Below are positions 1 to 6,282 of a stretch of DNA of 9,641 nucleotides, piece after piece. Origin of the DNA: Polyangiaceae bacterium (lineage in GTDB: Bacteria > Myxococcota > Polyangia > Polyangiales > Polyangiaceae). Both the position numbers and the translations under genes were made by a program. A model generated the notes under the pieces. The model was not told the origin of the DNA. It made no database searches and saw nothing but the letters and a program-made list of their open reading frames with translations. Within the stretch, counting starts at the first letter, position 1. Each line of letters starts with the position of its first letter. Location: contig JAICTU010000356.1 in assembly GCA_025936205.1 (NCBI GenBank), positions 1-9,641 of the forward strand. Reading direction: 5' to 3'.

Positions 1-2
1 CA

Positions 3-38
3 CCAGAATGTGCCCAGCGTGCGGCGGGCACATTCTGG
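3..38. repeat. Perfect 13-bp inverted repeat (hairpin)
   Basis: The arms CCAGAATGTGCCC (3-15) and GGGCACATTCTGG (26-38) are exact reverse complements around a 10-base loop. No T-tract follows on either strand. It could be a bidirectional terminator for a gene ending to the left of the window, a dispersed palindromic repeat, or a protein-binding dyad. Two other hairpins here lie just after stop codons and also lack T-tracts, so the terminator reading is somewhat favoured. Confidence 0.6.
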
Positions 39-217
39 CGTCGCCCAGCGACGCGCGGCACCGAGCCCCCCAGATGCACCAGCTCCGAGCGAAATCGTTA
101 TCGGGTTGGTTCGATAGCTGATGCCTGGTACTTGATGCGGTCGTTCGCTGTTTCATCCGGCAACAGCGCAGTCGGCGGGGGAGGTCGCCCATTGTGGTGA
201 GAAGGACGGAAACAGCG

Positions 218-235
218 TTGCTAACAATTTTTAAC
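218..235 (+). promoter_or_regulatory. AT-rich island, possible promoter region of the protease gene
   Basis: TTGCTAACAATTTTTAAC is the most AT-rich stretch in the leader and stands out in this GC-rich window. It lies about 85 bases before the protease start. It contains a TTGCTA element and TAACAAT/TTTTAA stretches, but no correctly spaced -35/-10 pair can be defined. It is also flanked by the short complementary arms gcgtt/aacgc. This is a candidate only. Confidence 0.2.
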
Positions 236-310
236 GCGGGCGCTTGTCGGGCGCCAGTTTGATGCAAGGATATCTCCTCAGCCGTTCTGCGTGGGTGGGC
301 GCGCAGCGGC

Positions 311-315
311 AGGAG
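311..315 (+). promoter_or_regulatory. Ribosome binding site that fixes the protease start
   Basis: AGGAG lies five bases before ATG 321. It decides between that ATG and an in-frame GTG at 291, which would add ten residues (GGRAAAGEF-like) ahead of the signal peptide and has no Shine-Dalgarno sequence. Confidence 0.75.
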
Positions 316-320
316 AATTC

Positions 321-1268
321 ATGATTCATCGACAGAGCTCCATTGGTGTTGCAGCGTGGCTGGCGTTGGCTGTTTCCGCCGCTTGTGCGCAGCCGGTAGC
401 TGAGGAACAGACCCCCGCTTTGGGGCAGTCCTCGCAGGCAATCATCGGTGGAGCACCCGCACCCGGCGCGGCATATGCGGCCGTTGGAGCGCTGGTGTAC
501 TACCTGCCCGAGGTCGGCGTTCTGGACGCGTTCTGCAGCGGCACACTCGTCGCACCGAAGGCGATCACGACGGCACGCCACTGCACGCCCGTGATCGACC
601 AGGCCCTCGAGTTCGGCCTGGTCCCTGCGTTCGCGATCGGACCGGATGCCTTCAACCCGATCGCGGTGATCCCGATCACGGACTACGTGACTGCGCCGGC
701 CGCGCCCGGCAAGGACAAGGGCCTGCTGCTGGACGGCGGGCGCGACGTGGCGGTCGCTCACCTGGAGAGCATCCCCGCAGGCGTGACACCGGCGCACCTC
801 GGCCTCTGGGATGACAAGCTGCTCGGCAGCTCGTTCGACATCGCCGGCTACGGCGTGAACAACCCCGAGTTCTTCTACGGGCAGCGCTTCGCCGGAAAGG
901 CAACGGCACGAGCCATCAACGGTCGCTGGTACAGTCTGCTCTTCAACGGCAGCTTCGACGCGTTTCACGACTGGTACTTCACCGATTCGCCCAGCGCGCA
1001 GCGCACCGAGGCGGAGGCGAAGGCGTGGTGGAAGGACTACAACCTGGAGAACAAGTACGAGTTGCTCGCGGGCGGCCTGCCGGGCGAGTCAGTGGCCTGC
1101 TTCGGCGACTCGGGCGGCCCGCTGCTGCGCGGTTCCACGGCGGCGACGCTGACCACCTACGGCGTGAGCTTCGCTGTGGAGGGTACGATCTCCTCAGCAT
1201 GTGGGATGGGCGGCGGCTATCTGGTCTTCAACCGCAAGATGCTCGACTTCGTGCAGGGCGCGCTCTGA
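321..1268 (+). CDS. Secreted trypsin-fold (S1 family) serine protease
   Basis: The 315-residue protein begins with a signal sequence (1-22) ending SAAC, which could be cut by signal peptidase I or be a weak lipobox. A short propeptide leads to IIGG (41-44), the mature N-terminus of S1 proteases. The catalytic triad is visible: His87 in TARHC (usually TAAHC), Asp142 in RDVAVAHL and Ser264 in CFGDSGGPLL. Cys72/Cys88 and Cys260/Cys294 match the classical disulfides around the active-site His and the S1 loop. The residue six before the catalytic Ser, which sets specificity, is Val258. Trypsin has Asp there, so Arg/Lys cleavage is unlikely. Ala rather than Arg/Lys precedes IIGG, so activation is not tryptic. 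A segment rich in Trp, Asp and Lys (about 206-252) looks like an insertion before the Ser motif. The natural substrate is unknown. Confidence 0.9.
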   Translation: MIHRQSSIGVAAWLALAVSAACAQPVAEEQTPALGQSSQAIIGGAPAPGAAYAAVGALVYYLPEVGVLDAFCSGTLVAPKAITTARHCTPVIDQALEFGLVPAFAIGPDAFNPIAVIPITDYVTAPAAPGKDKGLLLDGGRDVAVAHLESIPAGVTPAHLGLWDDKLLGSSFDIAGYGVNNPEFFYGQRFAGKATARAINGRWYSLLFNGSFDAFHDWYFTDSPSAQRTEAEAKAWWKDYNLENKYELLAGGLPGESVACFGDSGGPLLRGSTAATLTTYGVSFAVEGTISSACGMGGGYLVFNRKMLDFVQGAL

Positions 1269-1300
1269 ACGCAGACGCTGGCTGAGTAGAGCTTGGTTAA

Positions 1301-1329
1301 AGCGTCGAGTCTGCTCAGGACTCGACGCT
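1301..1329 (+). terminator. Hairpin terminator after the protease gene
   Basis: A perfect 10-bp stem, AGCGTCGAGT (1301-1310) with ACTCGACGCT (1320-1329), encloses a 9-base loop. It begins 32 bases after the protease stop codon. The following bases (GCCTCTCTCAG) are pyrimidine-rich but not a true T-tract. Its position supports a terminator or 3'-end stabilising hairpin. Confidence 0.6.
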
Positions 1330-1437
1330 GCCTCTCTCAGCCCGCGAGTACCCGTGACCGTCTAGTAGAGCATCCACGCTGTGGCGGGTGCGCTGGAGAA
1401 ATCTCGAGCGCTCAACGTTTCAGGGTGCAACAGTACT

Positions 1438-1443
1438 AGGAGG
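1438..1443 (+). promoter_or_regulatory. Ribosome binding site selecting the GTG 1448 start
   Basis: AGGAGG lies four bases before GTG 1448. Starting there gives a textbook signal peptide with its charged residues at the N-terminus. The in-frame GTG at 1388 would add 20 residues ahead of it and has no comparable site. The ATG at 1444 is out of frame. Confidence 0.65.
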
Positions 1444-1447
1444 ATGG

Positions 1448-3037
1448 GTGGTTTCATCGTCAAGGGTTCGCCTTGCGGTCGGCGTGGCCGCGTCTGTGTT
1501 GCTTGTTTGTGTACCAGCGTTCGCTCAGCTCATTGACCGTACGCAAGCTCCCAATGCCGTGAACGCAGGGATCGCCAAGTCTTTTGCCGATCAGGTCGGT
1601 GCAGGACGCGGCAGCGTCACGACGCCGGGGTCTTCGCTGTTCATCATCAACCGCGATCCGTTCCGCGCCATCCGGCGAGGTCGGCAGATCTTTCAGCGCA
1701 AATTCACGATGGAGCAAGGCCTGGGCCCGCGCACTGGCGATGGCCTCGGCGACATCAATGTAGATCTATCCATCGGCGCGGGTCTCTCGGATAGCTGCTC
1801 GGGCTGCCACGGCCGTCCGCGTGGCTCGGCAGGCTTCGGCGGCGACGTGGCGACACGCCCCGACAGCCGCGATGCGCCGCATCTGTTCGGCCTGGGCCTG
1901 AAGGAGATGTTGGCCGACGAAATGACGACGGACCTGCGAGCGATTCGCAGCAGCGCCGCGAGTCAGGCGGCGCAGACCAATCAGGACGTCACCAAGGCGC
2001 TCAGCAGTAAGGGCATCAGCTTCGGCACCATCACGGTCCATCCCGACCAGACGGTGGTCACTACCGGGATCGAGGGCGTGGACGCAGATCTGCGCGTGCG
2101 TCCCTTCTTCGCGCATGGCGGCACCATCTCCATTCGAGAATTTCTCGTTGGCGCCTTCAACGCAGAGATGGGGCTCGAGGCTGCTGACCCCGATCTGGCC
2201 GCCGCGGCAGGCGGTGCCCGGGTCGTGACGCCTTCCGGCATGGTGCTCGACGGGTCCACGGATCAGATCGAAGCGCCTCCAGTGCAGAACGAAACCGACG
2301 ACGCGGATGACGATGGGGTGAGCGACGAGATCCCCACCAGCATCGTGGACTACATGGAGTTCTATCTGCTGAACTACTTCAAGCCTGGACAGGGTGAAGT
2401 GACCAACGACGTCAGGACCGGGCAATCACAGTTCACGAGGCTGGGCTGCGCTTCGTGTCACGTGCCGGATCTACAGATCGCGCACGATCGGCGCGTCGCA
2501 GATCTGGAGACGGTCTTCGACGCCTCCCGCAGCAATCCCTTCAATCGCTTGTTTGCCACCGCCACCCCGCTGTTCCAGTCAAACAGCGACGTGCCGGGCC
2601 TACCGCCGCTCAAGCCTGCGGCGCGCGGCGCGTTCACGGTGCGCAACATCCTCACCGACTTCAAGCGCCACGACCTGGGGCCCAACTTCTACGAACGTAA
2701 TTACGACGGCACGACGCGCACGCAGTTCCTGACGATGCCGCTCTGGGGTGTCGCTACCACGCCTCCGTACGGCCACGACGGCCGCTCGGCGACGCTGATG
2801 GACGTCATCCTGCGGCACGGCGGTGAGGCCCAGAGCGCGCGCAACGCGTTCGCGAATGCGGGCAACGGCGTGCAGCGCCAGGTGCTCACGTTCCTCGAGT
2901 CTCTGGTGCTCTTCCCGCCGGACGACACCGCGTCGACGCTGGAGCCCGCCGCGCCGGCGACCAGCGGCTATCCGCAGAACGGACACGGCAGCATCAAGGT
3001 GACGGTGCTGTTCAACAATCCGGCGGATCCCGAGTGA
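1448..3037 (+). CDS. Periplasmic di-heme cytochrome c oxidoreductase (DHOR / MauG-peroxidase-like)
   Basis: The GTG start gives 529 residues with a clear signal peptide cut after VPAFA (residue 26), so the protein is exported to where c-type hemes are attached. Two heme-binding motifs are present: CSGCH (117-121) and CASCH (334-338). The C-terminal half carries the family signature MPLWGVATTPPYGHDGRSATLMDV, followed by ILRHGGEAQ. Met430 or His443 in it are candidate distal heme ligands. This pattern fits the putative di-heme oxidoreductase/peroxidase (DHOR) group, related to MauG and cytochrome c peroxidases. A D-rich stretch (282-294, DDADDDGVSDE) resembles a calcium-binding loop. The electron partner and substrate cannot be read from the sequence, and no imelysin or other common partner is adjacent. 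It appears to be a single-gene unit bounded by hairpins. Confidence 0.85.
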   Translation: MVSSSRVRLAVGVAASVLLVCVPAFAQLIDRTQAPNAVNAGIAKSFADQVGAGRGSVTTPGSSLFIINRDPFRAIRRGRQIFQRKFTMEQGLGPRTGDGLGDINVDLSIGAGLSDSCSGCHGRPRGSAGFGGDVATRPDSRDAPHLFGLGLKEMLADEMTTDLRAIRSSAASQAAQTNQDVTKALSSKGISFGTITVHPDQTVVTTGIEGVDADLRVRPFFAHGGTISIREFLVGAFNAEMGLEAADPDLAAAAGGARVVTPSGMVLDGSTDQIEAPPVQNETDDADDDGVSDEIPTSIVDYMEFYLLNYFKPGQGEVTNDVRTGQSQFTRLGCASCHVPDLQIAHDRRVADLETVFDASRSNPFNRLFATATPLFQSNSDVPGLPPLKPAARGAFTVRNILTDFKRHDLGPNFYERNYDGTTRTQFLTMPLWGVATTPPYGHDGRSATLMDVILRHGGEAQSARNAFANAGNGVQRQVLTFLESLVLFPPDDTASTLEPAAPATSGYPQNGHGSIKVTVLFNNPADPE

Positions 3038-3055
3038 GCTGAACCTGAGCCGGAG

Positions 3056-3089
3056 CGAGCTGCCGCCAGCGCGGGGAGGCGGCAGCTCG
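3056..3089 (+). terminator. Hairpin terminator after the di-heme oxidoreductase gene
   Basis: A perfect 12-bp GC-rich stem, CGAGCTGCCGCC (3056-3067) with GGCGGCAGCTCG (3078-3089), encloses a 10-base loop. It starts 18 bases after the stop codon. No T-tract follows (CCGAGTCGAATC). Strength and position suggest transcript termination or protection of the 3' end. Confidence 0.65.
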
Positions 3090-3226
3090 GCCGAGTCGAA
3101 TCAATCTGAGGCGGCGACGCTGGCATGGTTTCTCCCGATTGCCGATGGCGGCCCTGGCGAGCCGGTGATCCGCGTGTTAGGTCGACCGGCGAAAGCGTAT
3201 GAGCGCCAAGTGAGAGAACACCCGTC

Positions 3227-3901
3227 ATGACCGCGCAAGGCCCACGAGTTCTCTCCACCACGATCGGAGACTTGCCACTGGACGAGTACCGCCTTTCGCT
3301 CGCAGGGCGGTCCTGGACGATCCTGCACACCGGCGCCATCCTGAGCCACGAGGACGAGGAGCAGTTCTTGTGCGGAGATCAGCCGCGCCTGCCGTACGGC
3401 ATCGCGCTCTGGCCTGCCGCCATCGCGCTCGCTCACGACCTCGCGGAGCGGCCGCTGCAGGGCGTACGAATGCTGGAGCTGGGCGCGGGCACCGGCTTGC
3501 CCGGGATCGTCGCGGCGGCGCTGGGTGCGCGTGTGGTGCAAACCGATCGAAACTCGGCGGCGCTCGCCGTCTCTCGCAGGAACGCCGAGTGCAACGGCGC
3601 CGTGCTCGAGCAGCGCGCCGCCGATTGGACGGCGTGGCGCGAGACCGATACGTACGATTGGATCGTCGGCGCGGACATCCTCTACGCCGACAGCCTGCAT
3701 CCTCAGCTGCGCCAGATCTTTGAGACCAATCTGGCGCCTGGCGGTCGGCTACTGATTTCCGATCCGTTCCGCTCCACGAGCATCGCGCTGCTGGAGGCCA
3801 TGGACGGGGAGGGCTGGAAGGTGACGTTCAACAAGTGGACGGTGGGGGTCGTGCCGCCGCCGCGCCCGATCGGGGTTTTCGAGCTGACGCGGCGGGCGTG
3901 A
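3227..3901 (+). CDS. Class I SAM-dependent methyltransferase, lysine-methyltransferase-like (METTL21/Methyltransf_16 type)
   Basis: The 224-residue cytoplasmic protein has a Rossmann-fold methyltransferase core. Motif I is ELGAGTGLPGI (84-94), which binds S-adenosylmethionine. The acidic residue ending strand 2 is Asp107 in QTDRN. A DW pair follows at 133-134, then GADILY (148-153), and the LAPGGRLLISDP strand (169-180). The PYGIALWPAA segment before motif I (56-65) and the D-x-x-Y motif (DILY) are typical of the family that includes nicotinamide N-methyltransferase-like and protein-lysine methyltransferases. A protein-lysine substrate is therefore plausible but unproven. Only a weak GAGAG precedes ATG 3227. 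The gene stands alone, about 190 bases after the previous gene and 119 before the toxin gene. A functional link to the toxin is not indicated. Confidence 0.8.
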   Translation: MTAQGPRVLSTTIGDLPLDEYRLSLAGRSWTILHTGAILSHEDEEQFLCGDQPRLPYGIALWPAAIALAHDLAERPLQGVRMLELGAGTGLPGIVAAALGARVVQTDRNSAALAVSRRNAECNGAVLEQRAADWTAWRETDTYDWIVGADILYADSLHPQLRQIFETNLAPGGRLLISDPFRSTSIALLEAMDGEGWKVTFNKWTVGVVPPPRPIGVFELTRRA

Positions 3902-3978
3902 CGCGCGACCTGCCCGGAATGTCCGGCGAGACTCGATCGGACTGAGGGCCCAAAGGCTGCGCTCCGGGCGGGACGATT

Positions 3979-3998
3979 TCGAGCAACTGCTTGCTCGA
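3979..3998 (+). promoter_or_regulatory. Hairpin just upstream of the toxin start
   Basis: Perfect 8-bp arms TCGAGCAA and TTGCTCGA flank the 4-base loop CTGC. The right arm contains the in-frame TTG at 3991, which would be buried in the stem, and the hairpin ends 22 bases before ATG 4021. It could control toxin translation, terminate the methyltransferase transcript, or both. It argues mildly for the ATG start. Confidence 0.4.
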
Positions 3999-4020
3999 CC
4001 CCACCGATACTCCCCCGTCC

Positions 4021-6282
4021 ATGCTCGACGGGCGACCCTTCGCGAGCCCCTTCACGGGGACAGATCGGTGGCGAGCGCTCGCTCGTCTGCTGGCCGTTGT
4101 TCTGCTGTTCTGCTGCTGGCTTCGTCCCGGCCCGGGCCAGGCCGAGTCGGCGCGTCGCATCAGCGTGGCCGACGCGCTGAGCCTCGCAGTCCCGGCGGTT
4201 CTGCAACCCGCCGTCGCCCCCAGCGCGCCCGCGTTGCCCGGCCAGGTCGCCGCTTTCTTCAGCGATGGTGCGCCGCAGCCCTTGTTGCTCTGGGTGCAGT
4301 CGCTGCCGGTACGGGAACCGACCATCGTCCCCGCCGATGCGAAGCAAGCGCTGGAGCAGCTCACAGGAGGTTTCCTCGCCGCCAGCTCCGGCGTGCGCAA
4401 CGTGCGCGTGGGGCCCTACGATCCAGCGCGTCACGCCCTCGGACTGCAATTTGAAAGCGACGCCAGTGCCGGAGGAGTGTCCGGCGCCTTCGCGGGCGCG
4501 GCATTTCTGACTCGTGATGCCACCGTGCTGGCACTGTGCGCCGCGCCGCACCAGCGCGCAGCGGACGTGCGCGCGACGGCCGGATTGATCTGGGAGCAGT
4601 CGCAAGTCACTGCAGCCGCGCTCGAGCCGAGCGCGCCGGAGGCGGCGTTCCGTCTGGGGCGCAAACTGGGCGTCGTGGTCGGGGCGCTGGTCGGCGGCCT
4701 GCTGCTCACCTGGGCGTTCACGGCGTTGCTCGTCAGCGTGAAGTTGAAGTCACGAACCGCTGTCGCCATCGCGGGCCTGGCCCTGGTCGGCGCGGCGGCG
4801 CTGGTCCTGATGTTGCGCGGTTCGGTCGAGGCGCTGCTTCAGCTCGTCGTGTACGTTCTGGTCGCCAGCGCTTGCTACGCGAAGCTCCCGCGCTGGCTGA
4901 CGACCCGGCGGCGCAAAGGGTTGCTGCAGGATCAGCGAGGTCTGTCGACCGTCGAGTACGTGATCATTCTGGTGCTGGTCGCGGCCGTCGCTCTCGGCGC
5001 GTGGCGCGTGTTCGGAGAATCGCTGCGCGGCACGCTCGCCAGTACCGACCGCGAGCTGTTCACGAAATTGGATACCTCCGAGGAAGGGGCGCGCTCGTCC
5101 GCGAGCGGTGTCGCCTCCGGCGCTTCGAGCTCCGCGGCGTTGGGCGGCCCCGGCACGGCTCCGGGCGGGCGCGCTCTCGATGGAGCCAGCAGCGGCGCCC
5201 GATCGAGCAACACCGCGTCGCGCGGCCTTGGCCCGACCAGCTCCGCCGGCGGAACGCCGGTCGGCGCCTCGAACGGCAACGCGGCCAGCCGCGCCTTGGG
5301 CTCGCAACAGGCGAGCCCTGCTGCGCAGCCCGGCGCCGGCACGGCGAGCAATGCAACGGCCGCCGTGGGCAGCCCGAGCGGGGCCTCGAGTGCCAGCGCC
5401 CCGAGTGCCAGCGCTCCGAGTGCCAGCGCTTCCAGCGCCAGCGCTGCAACACCCGCACCGCCGCCACCGCCGCCCACGCTCATGGAGCGCCTGCGGGAAT
5501 CAGCGCCCGTGCAAGGGGCGCTCGGCGCCGCGTACGGAGCGCTGCAATCGCTCGCTCCCGGCGGCTTCATTGCCCCCAGCCCCGCGCCGCGCTCGCGAGC
5601 GTTCGAGACCGGGCGCGGTCTCGCGCAGGTCGCGGTCGGCATCGGACAGGTGCTGACGGGCGGCGGCATGATGGGCGGCGGCGGCGCGGCCACCGTGGCC
5701 GGCGGCGCCGGTGCTCTGCCGAGCGGCGGCACGAGCCTCGTGCTCAGCGGTGCGGGCGTGGCCGTCACGGCCGAGGGCGCAATGGTCGCCGCCACGGGCG
5801 TCACCAACGTGGGCGCCGGCATCAATACCATCACCCATGCGGTCAGCATGTCCGGTAGCTCCTCGAGCTCCGGGCCGCCTCCCGCATCGCCCCCCACGCC
5901 AGCGCCCGCCGCTGGTTCGACACCGGCGTCACCGCCGCCGCCGGGGCCTGCTGCTACGCCGCCCACACCCGCTGCGCCGAGTCCCGCCGCGTCGCCGCCC
6001 ATCCCGGCCAAGGCGACGACGGTGCTGAATCAGGTCAAAGCCAGCAACGGTGCCCCGCCGGCGGGCTATCGCGGCGGAGGAACGTTCGCCAACGATGGGC
6101 GGGCGAACGGCCAGGTGCTGCCGCGCAGCGACGCTGCGGGCAAACCGATCACCTACCGCGAGTACGACGTGAATCGCTTTCAGCCGGGCGTCAACCGTGG
6201 CGCAGAACGCGTCGTGGTGGGTAGCGACGGCAAGGCCTATTATACCAGCGACCACTACCGGACGTTCACACCCATCCCATGA
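4021..6282 (+). CDS. Modular polymorphic toxin: Flp-prepilin/transmembrane module with C-terminal barnase-type ribonuclease
   Basis: ATG 4021 gives 753 residues. TTG 3991 would add ten. Neither has a strong ribosome binding site. Order: signal peptide (hydrophobic 19-34, cut near GQA-ES at 41); unknown exported domain (42-215); helices at about 216-240, 247-265 and 269-289; then G307-LSTVEYVIILVLV, a type IVb/Flp prepilin signature with Glu at +5 and a hydrophobic helix to 332. A Ser/Ala/Gly linker (350-485), a pre-toxin region (487-610, glycine-rich from 540) and a Pro-rich linker (619-663) follow. The last 90 residues are a guanyl-type ribonuclease with YREYDV (Glu714), GAERVVVG (Arg730) and YYTSDHYRTF (His745), the barnase/RNase Sa catalytic set. 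The domain has no cysteine. Basic KLKSR and TTRRRK loops predict the prepilin site inside and the ribonuclease outside the inner membrane. Barstar follows. The delivery route is inferred. Confidence 0.85.
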   Translation: MLDGRPFASPFTGTDRWRALARLLAVVLLFCCWLRPGPGQAESARRISVADALSLAVPAVLQPAVAPSAPALPGQVAAFFSDGAPQPLLLWVQSLPVREPTIVPADAKQALEQLTGGFLAASSGVRNVRVGPYDPARHALGLQFESDASAGGVSGAFAGAAFLTRDATVLALCAAPHQRAADVRATAGLIWEQSQVTAAALEPSAPEAAFRLGRKLGVVVGALVGGLLLTWAFTALLVSVKLKSRTAVAIAGLALVGAAALVLMLRGSVEALLQLVVYVLVASACYAKLPRWLTTRRRKGLLQDQRGLSTVEYVIILVLVAAVALGAWRVFGESLRGTLASTDRELFTKLDTSEEGARSSASGVASGASSSAALGGPGTAPGGRALDGASSGARSSNTASRGLGPTSSAGGTPVGASNGNAASRALGSQQASPAAQPGAGTASNATAAVGSPSGASSASAPSASAPSASASSASAATPAPPPPPPTLMERLRESAPVQGALGAAYGALQSLAPGGFIAPSPAPRSRAFETGRGLAQVAVGIGQVLTGGGMMGGGGAATVAGGAGALPSGGTSLVLSGAGVAVTAEGAMVAATGVTNVGAGINTITHAVSMSGSSSSSGPPPASPPTPAPAAGSTPASPPPPGPAATPPTPAAPSPAASPPIPAKATTVLNQVKASNGAPPAGYRGGGTFANDGRANGQVLPRSDAAGKPITYREYDVNRFQPGVNRGAERVVVGSDGKAYYTSDHYRTFTPIP
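5386..5445 (+). repeat. Four tandem 15-bp repeats in the toxin linker
   Basis: Four in-frame copies of a unit close to TCGAGTGCCAGCGCC encode SSASA, PSASA, PSASA and SSASA (residues 456-475 of the ATG form). The first three copies differ by only one or two bases and the fourth is more diverged. Changes in copy number would alter linker length without breaking the frame. Confidence 0.8.

Larger units (their letters stand above)
1..320. other. Non-coding leader upstream of the protease gene
   Basis: No convincing gene was found here. The only open frame touching the left edge (about 2-121, plus strand) would encode a short peptide beginning MCPACGGHILA. Its Cys-Pro-x-Cys-Gly-Gly start resembles a zinc knuckle, but the frame sits on a hairpin and has no recognisable continuation. 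The stretch holds that hairpin at 3-38, a short AT-rich island at 218-235 and the ribosome binding site of the protease gene at 311-315. The rest shows nothing I can assign. Confidence 0.5.

Noticed and set aside
2..121. Short plus-strand frame starting MCPACGGHILA at the left edge, resembling a zinc-knuckle or transposase tail.
   Set aside because: The Cys-containing part is encoded by the arms of a perfect hairpin, the rest resembles no family, and no upstream sequence is available to test it.
231..968. Long minus-strand frame of 245 codons opposite the protease gene.
   Set aside because: It is a GC-driven mirror of the protease coding sequence, with an Arg/Val-rich composition and no domain.
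4021..4143. The toxin as a SitA-type lipoprotein delivered by outer-membrane exchange.
   Set aside because: The signal region has Cys-Cys after LLF, which is not a proper lipobox, and the internal membrane helices do not fit an outer-membrane lipoprotein.
4536..5858. Plus-strand frame of 440 codons and a minus-strand frame of 359 codons within the toxin gene.
   Set aside because: Both are Arg-rich or Ala/Pro-rich shadows of the low-complexity toxin linkers. The toxin frame has a signal peptide, membrane helices and catalytic motifs.
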